A DNA stretch of 42,843 nt from Selenomonas sp. (GTDB lineage Bacteria > Bacillota > Negativicutes > Selenomonadales > Selenomonadaceae): positions 1 through 42,843 of the forward strand of contig NZ_JALFCU010000003.1 in assembly GCF_022771645.1 (NCBI RefSeq), written 5' to 3'. Positions 7,438 to 17,347 of this stretch are shown piece by piece. Each line of letters starts with the position of its first letter. Position 1 is the stretch's first letter. The translations under genes were made by a program, and so were the position numbers. The notes below the pieces were generated by a model. The model was not told the origin of the DNA. It did not search any database and was given only the letters and a program-made list of their open reading frames with translations.

Positions 7438-8730
7438 TCAAAGACCGAAGCGCGCGAAGATCATGTCGACGTTGCGCAGGAAGTACTGGTAATCGAAGCA
7501 GTTGTCGATTTCTTCCTTCGTCAGGTACTTCGTGATGTCCGGGTCGTTCTCGACGCTCGTGCGGAAATCCTGGCCTTCCATCCAGCGCTTCATCGCGTTG
7601 CGCTGCACCCACTTGTACGCGTCCTCGCGCAAGACGCCCTTGTCGACGACAGAGAGCAGGATGCGCTGGCTGTAGATGAGGCCGCCCGTGCGCTCCATGT
7701 CGTGGAGCATTTTCTCCGGGTAGACGAGCAGCTTGTCGATGATGTCCGTGAGCTTTGCCGTGCAGTAGTCGAGGTTGATGGACGAATCCGGCAGGATGAC
7801 GCGCTCGACGGAGCTGTGCGAGATGTCGCGCTCATGCCAGAGCGTGATGTCTTCGAGCGCTGCGATGGCGTTGCCGCGGTTCAGGCGCGCCATGCCGCTG
7901 ATGCGCTCGCAGTTGATCGGGTTGCGCTTGTGCGGCATCGCGGATGAGCCTTTCTGGCCCGGGGAGAAATATTCCTCGGCTTCGCGGATGTCCGTGCGCT
8001 GGAGGTTGCGGACTTCCGTCGCGATTTTTTCGAGCGTCGAAGAACAAATCGCAATCGTCGTGACAAATTCCGCGTGGCGGTCGCGCTGGATGACCTGCGT
8101 CGCGAGGCGCACGGGCGTGAGGCCGAGCGTCTTGCCGACCATTTCCTCAATCTTCGGGTCGATGTTCGAGTACGTGCCGACCGCGCCGGAGAGCTTGCAG
8201 ACGGAGACGGTCTTCTTTGCATGCTCGAGGCGGTCGATGTCGCGCTCGATTTCAGCGCTCCAAAGAAGGAGCTTCAGGCCGAACGTCATCGGCTCGGCAT
8301 GGATGCCATGCGTGCGGCCGATGCACGGCGTGTGCTTGAACTCGACGGCGCGGCGGCGCAGCACCTCGAGGAACGCTTTCATGTCGCGGATGAGGATGTC
8401 GCAGGAGTCGCGCATCATCATGCAGTACGCCGTGTCCTTGACGTCGCTCGACGTCAGGCCTTTGTGGACGTACTTCGAGTCGTCGCCGACGTGCTCGGCG
8501 ACGTTCGTGAGGAACGCGATGATGTCGTGATGCGTGACCGACTCGATCTCGTGGATGCGGTCGACTTCGAACGCGGCCTTGGCGCGGATGTTCTTCGCAG
8601 CCTCTTTCGGGATTTCCCCGAGCTCGGCCATCGCATCGCAGGCGGCCATCTCGACGTTCAGGATCTGCTGCCATTCGTTCTCGATGGACCAGAGGTGACC
8701 CATCTCGGGCCGGGTGTAACGTTCAATCAT
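7438..8730 (-). CDS. purB: Adenylosuccinate lyase
   Basis: A 430-residue fumarase/aspartase-superfamily enzyme with the signature GSSAMPHKRNP (about residues 261-271) that carries the flexible catalytic loop Ser. It splits adenylosuccinate to AMP and fumarate, and SAICAR to AICAR, so it serves two steps of purine synthesis. The start has a full TAAGGAGG site. It is the first gene of the purB-purA operon, behind a consensus promoter and a leader hairpin. Confidence 0.98.
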   Translation of the reverse strand: MIERYTRPEMGHLWSIENEWQQILNVEMAACDAMAELGEIPKEAAKNIRAKAAFEVDRIHEIESVTHHDIIAFLTNVAEHVGDDSKYVHKGLTSSDVKDTAYCMMMRDSCDILIRDMKAFLEVLRRRAVEFKHTPCIGRTHGIHAEPMTFGLKLLLWSAEIERDIDRLEHAKKTVSVCKLSGAVGTYSNIDPKIEEMVGKTLGLTPVRLATQVIQRDRHAEFVTTIAICSSTLEKIATEVRNLQRTDIREAEEYFSPGQKGSSAMPHKRNPINCERISGMARLNRGNAIAALEDITLWHERDISHSSVERVILPDSSINLDYCTAKLTDIIDKLLVYPEKMLHDMERTGGLIYSQRILLSVVDKGVLREDAYKWVQRNAMKRWMEGQDFRTSVENDPDITKYLTKEEIDNCFDYQYFLRNVDMIFARFGL

Positions 8731-8780
8731 GTACGCAATTCCTCCTTAAAAAACACGGCATGCGCCGCAGAAACCAACAC

Positions 8781-8822
8781 ATGAAAAAAACTCAAACGCG
8801 GAACAATCCGTCGCTTTGAGTT
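8781..8822 (-). terminator. Terminator-like hairpin in the purB leader
   Basis: On the minus strand AACTCAAAGCG (8822-8812) can pair with CGCGTTTGAGTT (8800-8789), with one bulge, and is followed by a run of T (TTTTTC). It lies between the purB promoter and its start codon, about 22 bases after the expected start of transcription. It may attenuate the purBA transcript. Confidence 0.65.
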
Positions 8823-8851
8823 TGGAGAAATGTTATGCGATTCCCTGTGTC

Positions 8852-8881
8852 ATTATACTATTTTGCTTGTTACATTGTCAA
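8852..8881 (-). promoter_or_regulatory. purB-purA promoter
   Basis: Minus strand TTGACA (8881-8876), an 18-bp spacer and TATAAT (8857-8852): a consensus vegetative promoter directed at purB, with a leader of roughly 115 bases. Confidence 0.85.
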
Positions 8882-8990
8882 CGAAAACGGGCGCGTGCGG
8901 CGCGTGCGCAAGAAGGATTTTCATACGCGCATCGCGAATGAAACAGAAAGATTTTTGTAGAGCACAACGGCAGACAAGGGGGCAGAGAGG

Positions 8991-10973
8991 ATGACGAAAC
9001 GAGCGGAGGAAACGCGCATCGCGATTTTCACGATCACGGGCGGATTGAACTATGGACAGCGCTTGCAAAATTATGCGTTGCAAGAAACGTTGAAAGGCTT
9101 CGCGGATGAGGCGCACGATGTGGAAGTGGAGACGGTCATCAATACGATCTGGGGCGAGTCGTCGATGATGTCGTATTATGACCGCATCGAAGGCGGCAAG
9201 GTGCCTGCTTGCTTTGCACAGTGGAAACGCGAGGGATTTCCCGTTGAGGAGTTCTCATCGTGGTTGGGGCGCGAGATTTCACGGCAGCAGGTGTTCGAGC
9301 AGTTTGATCGTGCGTACATCAACAGGAGCCCCATCATGGTGTCGCGTGAAAATTTGGAGCGCGTGGGGCAGGAACTTGGCGATGCGTATGATTGGGGCGT
9401 CGTCGGCAGCGATCAGGTATGGAATCCCGGCAGTGTCATCAGCGGTTACGAATTCGCCGCCTGCATGCCGCCGGAGCGGCGCGTCTCGTATGCGGCATCG
9501 TTCGGCAAGCAAACGATCCCAGAAAAGATGCGGCCTTGGTATCGGACGTATCTTTCCGGCCTCGCACACATTTCCGTCCGCGAGGAGGCTGGCGCGACGA
9601 TCGTGCGGGAGACGGCAGGACGCGAAGCTGTCGTTGTGCCGGACCCCGTGATGCTCCTGCCAAAAGAAATCTGGCGGCTGGTCATGAAACGTCCAGAACA
9701 CATCGACACGCAAGCGCCGTATCTGCTCGTTTACGATTTGCGCATGAACGATCCCAAATTCGCGGAGCACGTCCGTGCGCTGGCCGCGCAGCGGGATTTG
9801 GCACTCATCGTGCTTCCAGGATATGATGTGCCGTTTTACAACATCGGTCCGGCTGAATTTGTCTATCTCATCGCGCATGCGGCCGCTGTCATCACGGATT
9901 CGTTTCATGGTACATGCTTTTCCCTGCAATTCGGCAGGCCGTTCCTCGCGGTTGTCGAAGATTGCGCGATGGCGCAGAAGATGTCGTCGCGCTTTGACAC
10001 CTTGCTCTCGTCCTATGGCATGGAGGCGCGGCGCGTCGCGCGGATTGAAGAAGCCACGGTGGAGCGGCTCTTTCAGGACAATTTGCAGGACGTCCCGCGC
10101 CGCATCCGCGAACGACGTCGCGTGGGGACGGCGTTTCTGGAACAAGCGATGTCGACCGTGGGCAGCGGAAAACTCCGGCTGAACTCGGTCGCGCTCATGC
10201 GCCATGATTGTTGCACGGGTTGCACAGCATGCGCATCTGCTTGTCCGCAACAGGCCATCACCATGCGTCCGGATTGCGCGGGCTTCCTGTATCCCTCCGT
10301 CAATCCGTCGAAATGCACGGATTGCGGTCGTTGCTTGCAGACCTGTCCCGTCTGTACACCGATGACGTCGACGAGCCAAAAGCTGATCGTTCCCGAGCAG
10401 GCGAAAGAAGAGGAGGCGCGTACGTTTCCCGCGTATGCGGTGCGGGCTGCGGATGATGATGTCCGCATGGCGAGCTCGTCGGGCGGCGTGTTCCCGATGC
10501 TCGCGCTCCAGACGCTCGCAAAGGGCGGCGTGGTCGTCGGCGTGACAGCGGGCAGCGCAACCGATGGCTGGCACGTCCACCACGTTGCTGTCGAACATGC
10601 GGAAGACCTCGCGGCGCTTTTCCGCAGCAAATACGTGCAGAGCGACAAATGCGACACGTTCCGCCAAGTGGCATCGTATCTGCGTGCGGGGCGCGACCTG
10701 CTTTTCTCTGGCACGGGCTGCGAGGTGCAGGGCCTCGTGCGTGCGCTCGCGGCGATGCATCAGGACACGACGCATCTCTTGACGGTCGATGTCGTTTGCC
10801 ACGGCGTACCATCGCCAGCGCTGTGGGGAAAATACATGCAGCTGCGCCTTATGCTCGATGGGCAGGGAACGAACGATGTGCTCGGCGTGCGGTTCCGTGA
10901 CAAGCGCGATGGCTGGCAGCGCTGGAAGACATCTTGCCGCAGCTGTTTCGGTGAAGGCGATGGTCACGCTTGA
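8991..10973 (+). CDS. Polysaccharide pyruvyl transferase / 4Fe-4S / FrhB-like fusion, C-terminus cut short
   Basis: A 660-residue multidomain protein. Residues 1-~370 fit the polysaccharide pyruvyl transferase (CsaB/WcaK) fold, beginning IFTITGGLNYGQRLQNY, with ITDSFHGTCFSLQFGRPF near the end. Residues ~403-460 hold two ferredoxin-type clusters, CCTGCTACASACP and CTDCGRCLQTCP. The rest, from AYAVRA and SSSGGVFPMLA, fits the N-terminal part of FrhB (F420-hydrogenase beta subunit-like), including LFSGTGCEVQGL and DVVCHGVPSPALW. Similar fusions occur in surface polysaccharide loci. The FrhB C-terminal domain stops abruptly after FRDKRDGWQRW with an unrelated short tail, just where the toxin-antitoxin locus begins. 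The start has AAGGGGG eight bases upstream. Confidence 0.8.
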   Translation: MTKRAEETRIAIFTITGGLNYGQRLQNYALQETLKGFADEAHDVEVETVINTIWGESSMMSYYDRIEGGKVPACFAQWKREGFPVEEFSSWLGREISRQQVFEQFDRAYINRSPIMVSRENLERVGQELGDAYDWGVVGSDQVWNPGSVISGYEFAACMPPERRVSYAASFGKQTIPEKMRPWYRTYLSGLAHISVREEAGATIVRETAGREAVVVPDPVMLLPKEIWRLVMKRPEHIDTQAPYLLVYDLRMNDPKFAEHVRALAAQRDLALIVLPGYDVPFYNIGPAEFVYLIAHAAAVITDSFHGTCFSLQFGRPFLAVVEDCAMAQKMSSRFDTLLSSYGMEARRVARIEEATVERLFQDNLQDVPRRIRERRRVGTAFLEQAMSTVGSGKLRLNSVALMRHDCCTGCTACASACPQQAITMRPDCAGFLYPSVNPSKCTDCGRCLQTCPVCTPMTSTSQKLIVPEQAKEEEARTFPAYAVRAADDDVRMASSSGGVFPMLALQTLAKGGVVVGVTAGSATDGWHVHHVAVEHAEDLAALFRSKYVQSDKCDTFRQVASYLRAGRDLLFSGTGCEVQGLVRALAAMHQDTTHLLTVDVVCHGVPSPALWGKYMQLRLMLDGQGTNDVLGVRFRDKRDGWQRWKTSCRSCFGEGDGHA

Positions 10974-10998
10974 AATCCGAGCGTGGACATGGTAAAAT
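10970..10998 (+). promoter_or_regulatory. Promoter for RNA antisense to the small toxin
   Basis: TTGAAA (10970-10975), 17 bp, TAAAAT (10993-10998). It straddles the end of the preceding gene and points into the toxin locus on the opposite strand. The first base of the transcript would be near 11005, exactly where the toxin mRNA is expected to end. Confidence 0.65.
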
Positions 10999-11004
10999 CA
11001 AACA

Positions 11005-11040
11005 TGAAAAGCGGCCGATGTTCCTGCGTCGGTTCCGCTC
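11005..11040 (-). terminator. Terminator of the toxin mRNA
   Basis: On the minus strand AGCGG-AA-CCGA pairs with TCGG-CCGCT and is followed by TTTTC. It lies about 50 bases after the toxin stop codon. Confidence 0.65.
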
Positions 11041-11100
11041 GTCCAATTTTGAGTTGGGGCGTCCGTTGCAAAGAGTGTCGATCAGCAATTACTTACGCAG
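11005..11100 (+). ncRNA. Candidate antisense antitoxin RNA (3' end uncertain)
   Basis: Inferred from the promoter at 10970-10998. The RNA would be fully complementary to the 3' untranslated region of the toxin mRNA and, if long enough, to its coding part. It starts with a hairpin AGCGGCCGA (11010-11018) / TCGGttCCGCT (11029-11039), followed by a T-poor tail, so the true end is not clear. The annotated end is only a guess. Confidence 0.45.
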
Positions 11101-11207
11101 TAACGCAAGGAGCGCCACAAGCAACTGTAGGAAAGCCAGCACGAGTGCAGCTTCTTCATAGGTCGTCATGGGCATCACCTCCCCGGATGGGGAACCGACC
11201 ATCGGCC
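11013..11207 (-). repeat. Fold-back inverted repeat bracketing the toxin gene
   Basis: The arm GGAACCGACCATCGGCC (11191-11207) is the exact reverse complement of GGCCGATG (11013-11020) plus GTCGGTTCC (11028-11036), which are split by seven extra bases. In the minus-strand RNA this joins the extreme 5' end to the terminator hairpin with 17 base pairs, as in fold-back-inhibited type I toxin mRNAs. Confidence 0.8.
11089..11169 (-). CDS. Holin-like small toxin, 26 residues
   Basis: ATG at 11169-11167, stop TAA at 11091-11089. The peptide begins MTTYEEAALVLAFLQ, continues with a Leu/Val/Ala-rich membrane helix and ends LLRK. This is the pattern of the putative holin-like toxin family (Hol-Tox, PF16935): a short polar start with Tyr-Glu, one transmembrane helix, and a basic end. 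It has its own promoter, a very strong GGGGAGG site partly hidden in a CCCC/GGGG hairpin, a terminator, and an antisense promoter facing it. The mRNA 5' end can pair with its 3' end. All these are hallmarks of type I toxins that insert into the cell membrane. Not detectable by length-limited gene finders. Confidence 0.75.
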   Translation of the reverse strand: MTTYEEAALVLAFLQLLVALLALLRK

Positions 11208-11214
11208 AAGGAGA

Positions 11215-11243
11215 ATGATAGCATACGCGCTGGCTTTTTGCAA
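11215..11243 (-). promoter_or_regulatory. Toxin promoter
   Basis: Minus strand TTGCAA (11243-11238), 17 bp, TATCAT (11220-11215). The transcript would begin near 11208, directly at the fold-back arm. Confidence 0.7.
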
Positions 11244-11265
11244 TGCGACGAAATTATGATATAAT
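11238..11265 (+). promoter_or_regulatory. miaB promoter sharing its -35 with the toxin promoter
   Basis: TTGCAA (11238-11243), 16 bp, TATAAT (11260-11265). Because TTGCAA is its own reverse complement, the same six bases serve as -35 for miaB and for the divergent toxin. Confidence 0.65.
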
Positions 11266-11308
11266 CGCAGGCAGAAAAACGAACGATAGAAAGGTTTCTA
11301 TTTATTGT

Positions 11309-12625
<1,317 letters not shown>

Positions 12626-12628
12626 TTT

Positions 12629-15277
12629 ATGGAACTCACGCCGATGATGCAGCAGTATCAGGCGACGAAGGCGCAGCACCCGGGGGAGATTTTGTTCTTC
12701 CGCCTCGGCGACTTCTATGAGATGTTCTTTGACGATGCGCGGCTCGTCTCGGATGAGCTCGGTCTCACGCTGACGAGTCGCAGCGGCAACAAGGACAAGG
12801 CGCCGATGTGCGGCATCCCGTACCATGCGTCGGAATCGTACATCAACCGCCTAATCGCGAAAGGCTACAAGGTCGCGATCGCCGAGCAGATCGGCGACCC
12901 GAAGGCGAAAGGCCTGACGAAGCGCGAGGTCATCAAGGTCGTGACGCCTGGCACGGTGCTGTCCGAGTCGGCGCTGCCGGAGACTTCCAATAACTATATC
13001 GCTCTCCTCTACGAGCCGCCGGTCCAGGAGAAAATGAAGGACGACACGGTCGTGCTCGCAGGCGCGGACATTTCGACGGGCGAGTGCTTCTATGGCATCT
13101 ACACGGGCGCAAACCGCCTGCCGATGCTGTTTGACGAGCTCTACCGCCTGCAGATGGCGGAGCTTTTGCTCGTCGGCGACCTGTCATTTCGTGCGCAGCT
13201 CGATGAGTTCGTCCACCTGCGGCTCGGTGCGTGCTCGTACACGCCGGTCGATGCTGTGCCGGACGCGCGCCATATCGACGACCGCATCGTCGAGCATTTC
13301 GACGCGACGAACCGCCCGCCGGAAAGCGAGGCGCAGGCGGCGGTCGCGACGCTGCTCGACTACCTCCACGCGACGGTCAAGACCGACCTCTCGCAGCTGT
13401 CGCACCTCACGCGCCTCGACGCGAGCGAGAACCTCACGGTCGACACGTACACGCTCCGCAACCTCGAAATCACGCGCAACCTGCGCGACGGCGGCAAGAA
13501 GGACACGCTGCTCGATGTGCTCGATTTCACGAAAACGGCCATGGGCGGCCGCCTGCTCAAAAAATGGCTCGAGTCGCCGCTCCTCTCCATCGTCGCCATC
13601 GACGCGCGGCTCGACGCCGTGCAGGAGCTCACGGACGATTTCGCGCTGCGCGATACGTTGCGCACGGCCTTCGGCGAGATTCGCGATTTCGAACGCCTTT
13701 TGACGCGCATCGAGGTCGGCACGGCGAACGCGCGCGACCTCATCGCGTTGAAGCTGTCGCTGCAGATGCTCCCGAACATCACGGCGGCGCTCGCGGACGT
13801 GCAGGCGCGCATGCTCCAACAGTCGGCGGGTGAAATTTCCACCTACGACGATGATGTCGCGCTTTTATCCCGTGCCATTGTCGACGAGCCGGGCCTGACG
13901 ATCCGCGAGGGCGGCATCATCAAGGACGGCTACAATGCCGAGCTCGACGAGTATCGTCGCATCTCGCGCGACAGCAAGTCGATGCTGCAGGAGATCGAGG
14001 AGCGCGAGAAGGCCGAGACGGGCATCAAATCGCTGAAGATCGGCTACAACAAGGTCTTCGGCTACTACATCGAGGTGCGCAACACGGGGAAGGACCTCGT
14101 GCCCGACCGCTACATTCGAAAGCAGACGCTCGCGCAGGCCGAGCGCTACATCACGGAAGAGCTCAAGGAGTTCGAGACGAAAATCCTCGGCGCGCAGGAA
14201 AAAATCGTCCAGATCGAGTACAACCTCTTTTGCGACGTGCGCGACCACATCAAATCGAAGCTCGCGAGCATCCAGCAGACGGCGCACGCCATCGCGCGCG
14301 TCGACGTGCTGGCCTCGCTCGCCGAGGCGGCCGTGAACTACGGCTACGTGCGCCCGCGCCTCACGCAGGACGGCACGATCGACATCAAGGACGGCCGCCA
14401 TCCGCTCGTCGAACGCATCCTCACGCGCGACCTTTTCGTGCCGAACGACGCGCACCTCGACCACAGCGATTGCGAGATCATGCTCATCACGGGGCCGAAC
14501 ATGGCCGGCAAGTCGACGTATATGCGCCAAGTCGCGCTCCTGACGCTCATGGCGCAGGCTGGCAGCTTCGTCCCGGCGCGCGAGGCGACGATCGCGCCGG
14601 TCGACCGCATTTTCACGCGCATCGGCGCGAGCGACGACCTCGTCAGCGGGCAGAGCACGTTCATGGTCGAGATGAACGAAGTCGCGCAGATCCTGAAATA
14701 CGCGACGAAGGACAGCCTCGTCATCCTTGATGAAATCGGGCGCGGCACGAGCACGTTTGACGGCATGAGCATCGCGCGCGCCGTCGTCGAGTACATCGAG
14801 AAAAGGGTGCACGCGAAAACGCTGTTCGCGACGCATTACCACGAGCTCACGGACATGGAGGACGCGAAAGTCAAAAACTATTGCGTCGCCGTGAAAGAGC
14901 GCGGCAGCGACGTCGCGTTCCTGCGCCGCATCATCCCGGGCGCGGCCGACAAGTCGTACGGCATCCACGTCGCGAAGCTCGCGGGCCTGCCGAAAGCCGT
15001 GTTGAAGCGTGCGGAGCAGATCCTCGCGGAGCTCGAAACGGAGCAGGCGAAGCTCGATGCGGTGGAAACGGCGGATGTCAGCGCCGACGCAGCGGACAAC
15101 AAAGCGGCGAAGGCTGCGACGGCGAAAACCGCCGAGCCCGCGATGGGCTCGCTCTTCACGAGCGGCCTCAGCGACGCGCTCCTCGGCCTCGACATCATGA
15201 CGATGACGCCCATCGAGGCGCTGAACGAACTCTACAAGCTGCAAGAACAAGCGAAACAGGAGGCGGGCCTTTCATGA
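12629..15277 (+). CDS. mutS: DNA mismatch repair protein MutS
   Basis: The 882-residue length is normal for MutS. The N-terminal mismatch-binding motif GDFYEMFFDDA holds the Phe-x-Glu that wedges into mispairs. The C-terminal ATPase has Walker A GPNMAGKST (about residues 623-631), VEMNEVAQIL, and Walker B LVILDEIGRGTSTFDG. A low-complexity Ala/Lys linker (around residue 820) precedes the short C-terminal dimerisation tail IEALNELYKLQEQAKQE. Its stop overlaps the mutL start by ATGA, so the two are translationally coupled. Confidence 0.98.
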   Translation: MELTPMMQQYQATKAQHPGEILFFRLGDFYEMFFDDARLVSDELGLTLTSRSGNKDKAPMCGIPYHASESYINRLIAKGYKVAIAEQIGDPKAKGLTKREVIKVVTPGTVLSESALPETSNNYIALLYEPPVQEKMKDDTVVLAGADISTGECFYGIYTGANRLPMLFDELYRLQMAELLLVGDLSFRAQLDEFVHLRLGACSYTPVDAVPDARHIDDRIVEHFDATNRPPESEAQAAVATLLDYLHATVKTDLSQLSHLTRLDASENLTVDTYTLRNLEITRNLRDGGKKDTLLDVLDFTKTAMGGRLLKKWLESPLLSIVAIDARLDAVQELTDDFALRDTLRTAFGEIRDFERLLTRIEVGTANARDLIALKLSLQMLPNITAALADVQARMLQQSAGEISTYDDDVALLSRAIVDEPGLTIREGGIIKDGYNAELDEYRRISRDSKSMLQEIEEREKAETGIKSLKIGYNKVFGYYIEVRNTGKDLVPDRYIRKQTLAQAERYITEELKEFETKILGAQEKIVQIEYNLFCDVRDHIKSKLASIQQTAHAIARVDVLASLAEAAVNYGYVRPRLTQDGTIDIKDGRHPLVERILTRDLFVPNDAHLDHSDCEIMLITGPNMAGKSTYMRQVALLTLMAQAGSFVPAREATIAPVDRIFTRIGASDDLVSGQSTFMVEMNEVAQILKYATKDSLVILDEIGRGTSTFDGMSIARAVVEYIEKRVHAKTLFATHYHELTDMEDAKVKNYCVAVKERGSDVAFLRRIIPGAADKSYGIHVAKLAGLPKAVLKRAEQILAELETEQAKLDAVETADVSADAADNKAAKAATAKTAEPAMGSLFTSGLSDALLGLDIMTMTPIEALNELYKLQEQAKQEAGLS

Positions 15278-17202
15278 GCAGTATCCACGTGCTCGACGAC
15301 AGCACGATCAACAAGATTGCGGCCGGCGAAGTCGTCGAACGCCCGGCCTCCGTCGTCAAGGAGCTCGTCGAAAACTCGATAGACGCAGGCGCCACGAAGA
15401 TCGAAGTCGAAATCATGGCGGGCGGCACGAGCTTCCTGCGCGTCACGGACAACGGCAAGGGTATGACGGAAGAGGACGCACGTCTCGCGATCCTGCGCCA
15501 TGCGACGAGCAAGATCCGCGCGGCTGACGACCTCCAGACGATTGGCACGCTCGGCTTCCGCGGCGAAGCGCTGCCGACGATTGCCTCCGTTTCGCGCTTT
15601 TCGATGAAAACGCGGCCGCAGGGCGCTGACCTCGGCACGGAGGTCGCCATCACGGGCGGCAAGACACCCGACATCCACGCGACCGGCACGAGCCTCGGCA
15701 CGACGATCAAGGTCGAGGACCTCTTTTTCAATACGCCCGCGCGCAAGAAGTTCCTCAAGACGAACCACACGGAGGCCGCGCACATCTCGGACTTCATCAC
15801 GAAGCTCGCGCTGTCGCATCCCGAGATCGCGTTCCGCTTCATCAACAACAACAAGATGGCGCTCGCCACGCCCGGCAGCGGCAACCTCTACGACGCCATC
15901 CGCGCTATTTATGGCAAGACGGTCGCGGAATCGCTCCTCACGCTCGCGTTCGAGAACCCGACGGAAGGCGTGAAAATCAGCGGCTTCATCACGAAGCCGT
16001 CGATGCTCAAGAGCACGCGCGGCTGGCAGACGTTCCTCGTCAACGGCCGCCTCATCGAGAACCGCGCCATCGCAAAGGCCATCGACAACGCCTACAAATC
16101 CATGGTGCCGAAGAGCGGCTACCCCATGGTCGTGCTGAACCTCACGGTGCCGCCGCGCACCGTCGACGTCAACGTTCATCCGCAGAAAAGCGAGATGAAG
16201 TTCGAAGACGAAAGCATGATCTTCAAGGCCGTCTACAAGGCGACGCTCGATGCCGTGCGCCCGGCCGCAGGGCTCGGTCTCGGCCACGTTGCTGCGAGCG
16301 TCGAGAGCCCCGCCGTCCATGCCGCGCAGCCCATGCAGGAGGCCATGCACTTCGTCCACGCCAGCGCGCCGAGCTACACGCCGCATCCCGCGACGTATCA
16401 GCCGCGCACGATGTACGAGGCCGTGCATCATGCGGGCGGCTATGTGCCGCAGGGCACGGGCAGCGTTTCGTTCGCCGCCGCGCAGCGTGAGATCGCCGCA
16501 TCGCGCACGACGGCCTATCCTGTGAGCGCCGACACGACGCAGAACGTCGCAGAAAGCCGGTACGGCGCGGCGCAAAACGATGCGGCCATCGCGGATGAAA
16601 ACGCGCAGCTCACGGAAGGCGCGATCCTCCCCATCGGGCAGGTCGACCTCACCTATATCATCGCGCAGGATGCGAAGAACCTCTACATCGTCGACCAGCA
16701 CGCCGCGCACGAGCGCATCCTGTTCGACAAATTTTCCGCGCAGGCCGAAGGCATCCCGTCGCAGCCGCTCCTCGTCCACCAGATGATGACGTTCGACGCG
16801 GGCGACGCCGCGCTCATCGAGGCGAACCAGGAGCTGTTCCATCACCTCGGCTTCCACCTCGAAGCAGCAGGCCCGCAGGACTGCCGCCTGACCGAAGTGC
16901 CTGCCGACGTTCCGACGAGTGAGGCGGAAGACATCATCCGCGAGATCCTCACGAACCTCCACGACATGCATGCGGCGAGCGCCGCCGAACTCCGCAAGTC
17001 CGCGCTCGCGACGACGGCCTGCCGCGCCGCCATCAAGGCCGGCGAAGAACTCAGCCTCGCCCAGATGCAGATCATCCTCGACGAACTCTCCCGCACCCCG
17101 CAGCCCTTCACCTGCCCCCACGGCCGCCCGACGATCCTGAAATTCAGCACGGACGACATGGCGAAGATGTTCAAGCGCACGGGCTTCGACCTAAAAAAAT
17201 GA
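15274..17202 (+). CDS. mutL: DNA mismatch repair protein MutL
   Basis: A 642-residue GHKL ATPase with motifs VENSIDAGA, DNGKGM and GFRGEALPTIA. After an Ala/His/Gln-rich linker (residues ~340-450) comes the dimerisation and endonuclease domain. Its motif reads DQHAAHERILFDK, with Asp where the usual DQHAxxExxxxE has the last Glu. ACRAAIKAGEE and CPHGRPT, two further metal-site motifs of nicking MutL proteins, are intact. The start is the ATG overlapping the mutS stop, with CAGGAGG upstream. It links mismatch recognition by MutS to strand incision. Confidence 0.97.
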   Translation: MSSIHVLDDSTINKIAAGEVVERPASVVKELVENSIDAGATKIEVEIMAGGTSFLRVTDNGKGMTEEDARLAILRHATSKIRAADDLQTIGTLGFRGEALPTIASVSRFSMKTRPQGADLGTEVAITGGKTPDIHATGTSLGTTIKVEDLFFNTPARKKFLKTNHTEAAHISDFITKLALSHPEIAFRFINNNKMALATPGSGNLYDAIRAIYGKTVAESLLTLAFENPTEGVKISGFITKPSMLKSTRGWQTFLVNGRLIENRAIAKAIDNAYKSMVPKSGYPMVVLNLTVPPRTVDVNVHPQKSEMKFEDESMIFKAVYKATLDAVRPAAGLGLGHVAASVESPAVHAAQPMQEAMHFVHASAPSYTPHPATYQPRTMYEAVHHAGGYVPQGTGSVSFAAAQREIAASRTTAYPVSADTTQNVAESRYGAAQNDAAIADENAQLTEGAILPIGQVDLTYIIAQDAKNLYIVDQHAAHERILFDKFSAQAEGIPSQPLLVHQMMTFDAGDAALIEANQELFHHLGFHLEAAGPQDCRLTEVPADVPTSEAEDIIREILTNLHDMHAASAAELRKSALATTACRAAIKAGEELSLAQMQIILDELSRTPQPFTCPHGRPTILKFSTDDMAKMFKRTGFDLKK

Positions 17203-17224
17203 TGTGAACAGATTAATATCAAAC

Positions 17225-17298
17225 CATTGCGATCGTCACTCGCTGGAAAGCCTCTCCCCCAGGGGAGAGGTGGCCCCGAAGGGGCCGGAGAGGGTGTC
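17225..17298. repeat. Intergenic hairpin repeat, copy 1
   Basis: TTGCGATCGT followed by a hairpin CCTCTCCCCC/AGGGGAGAGG (17251-17270) and a second hairpin GGCCCC-GAA-GGGGCC (17272-17286), then GGAGAGGGTG. Related copies are at 18147 and 41016. It fills the gap between mutL and the methyltransferase gene. Confidence 0.75.
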
Positions 17299-17347
17299 GA
17301 AGGTAGGCCGTATCAATTTCATCGAAAGAATCTTCGAAGGAAGTACA

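Noticed and set aside
10849..11088. 79-residue minus-strand frame right after the toxin
   Set aside because: It runs antisense through the end of the FrhB-like gene and through the toxin terminator, and its composition is not protein-like.
14881..15273. N-terminal extension of the MutL frame
   Set aside because: It is the shifted frame of mutS; the family start and the ribosome binding site are at 15274.
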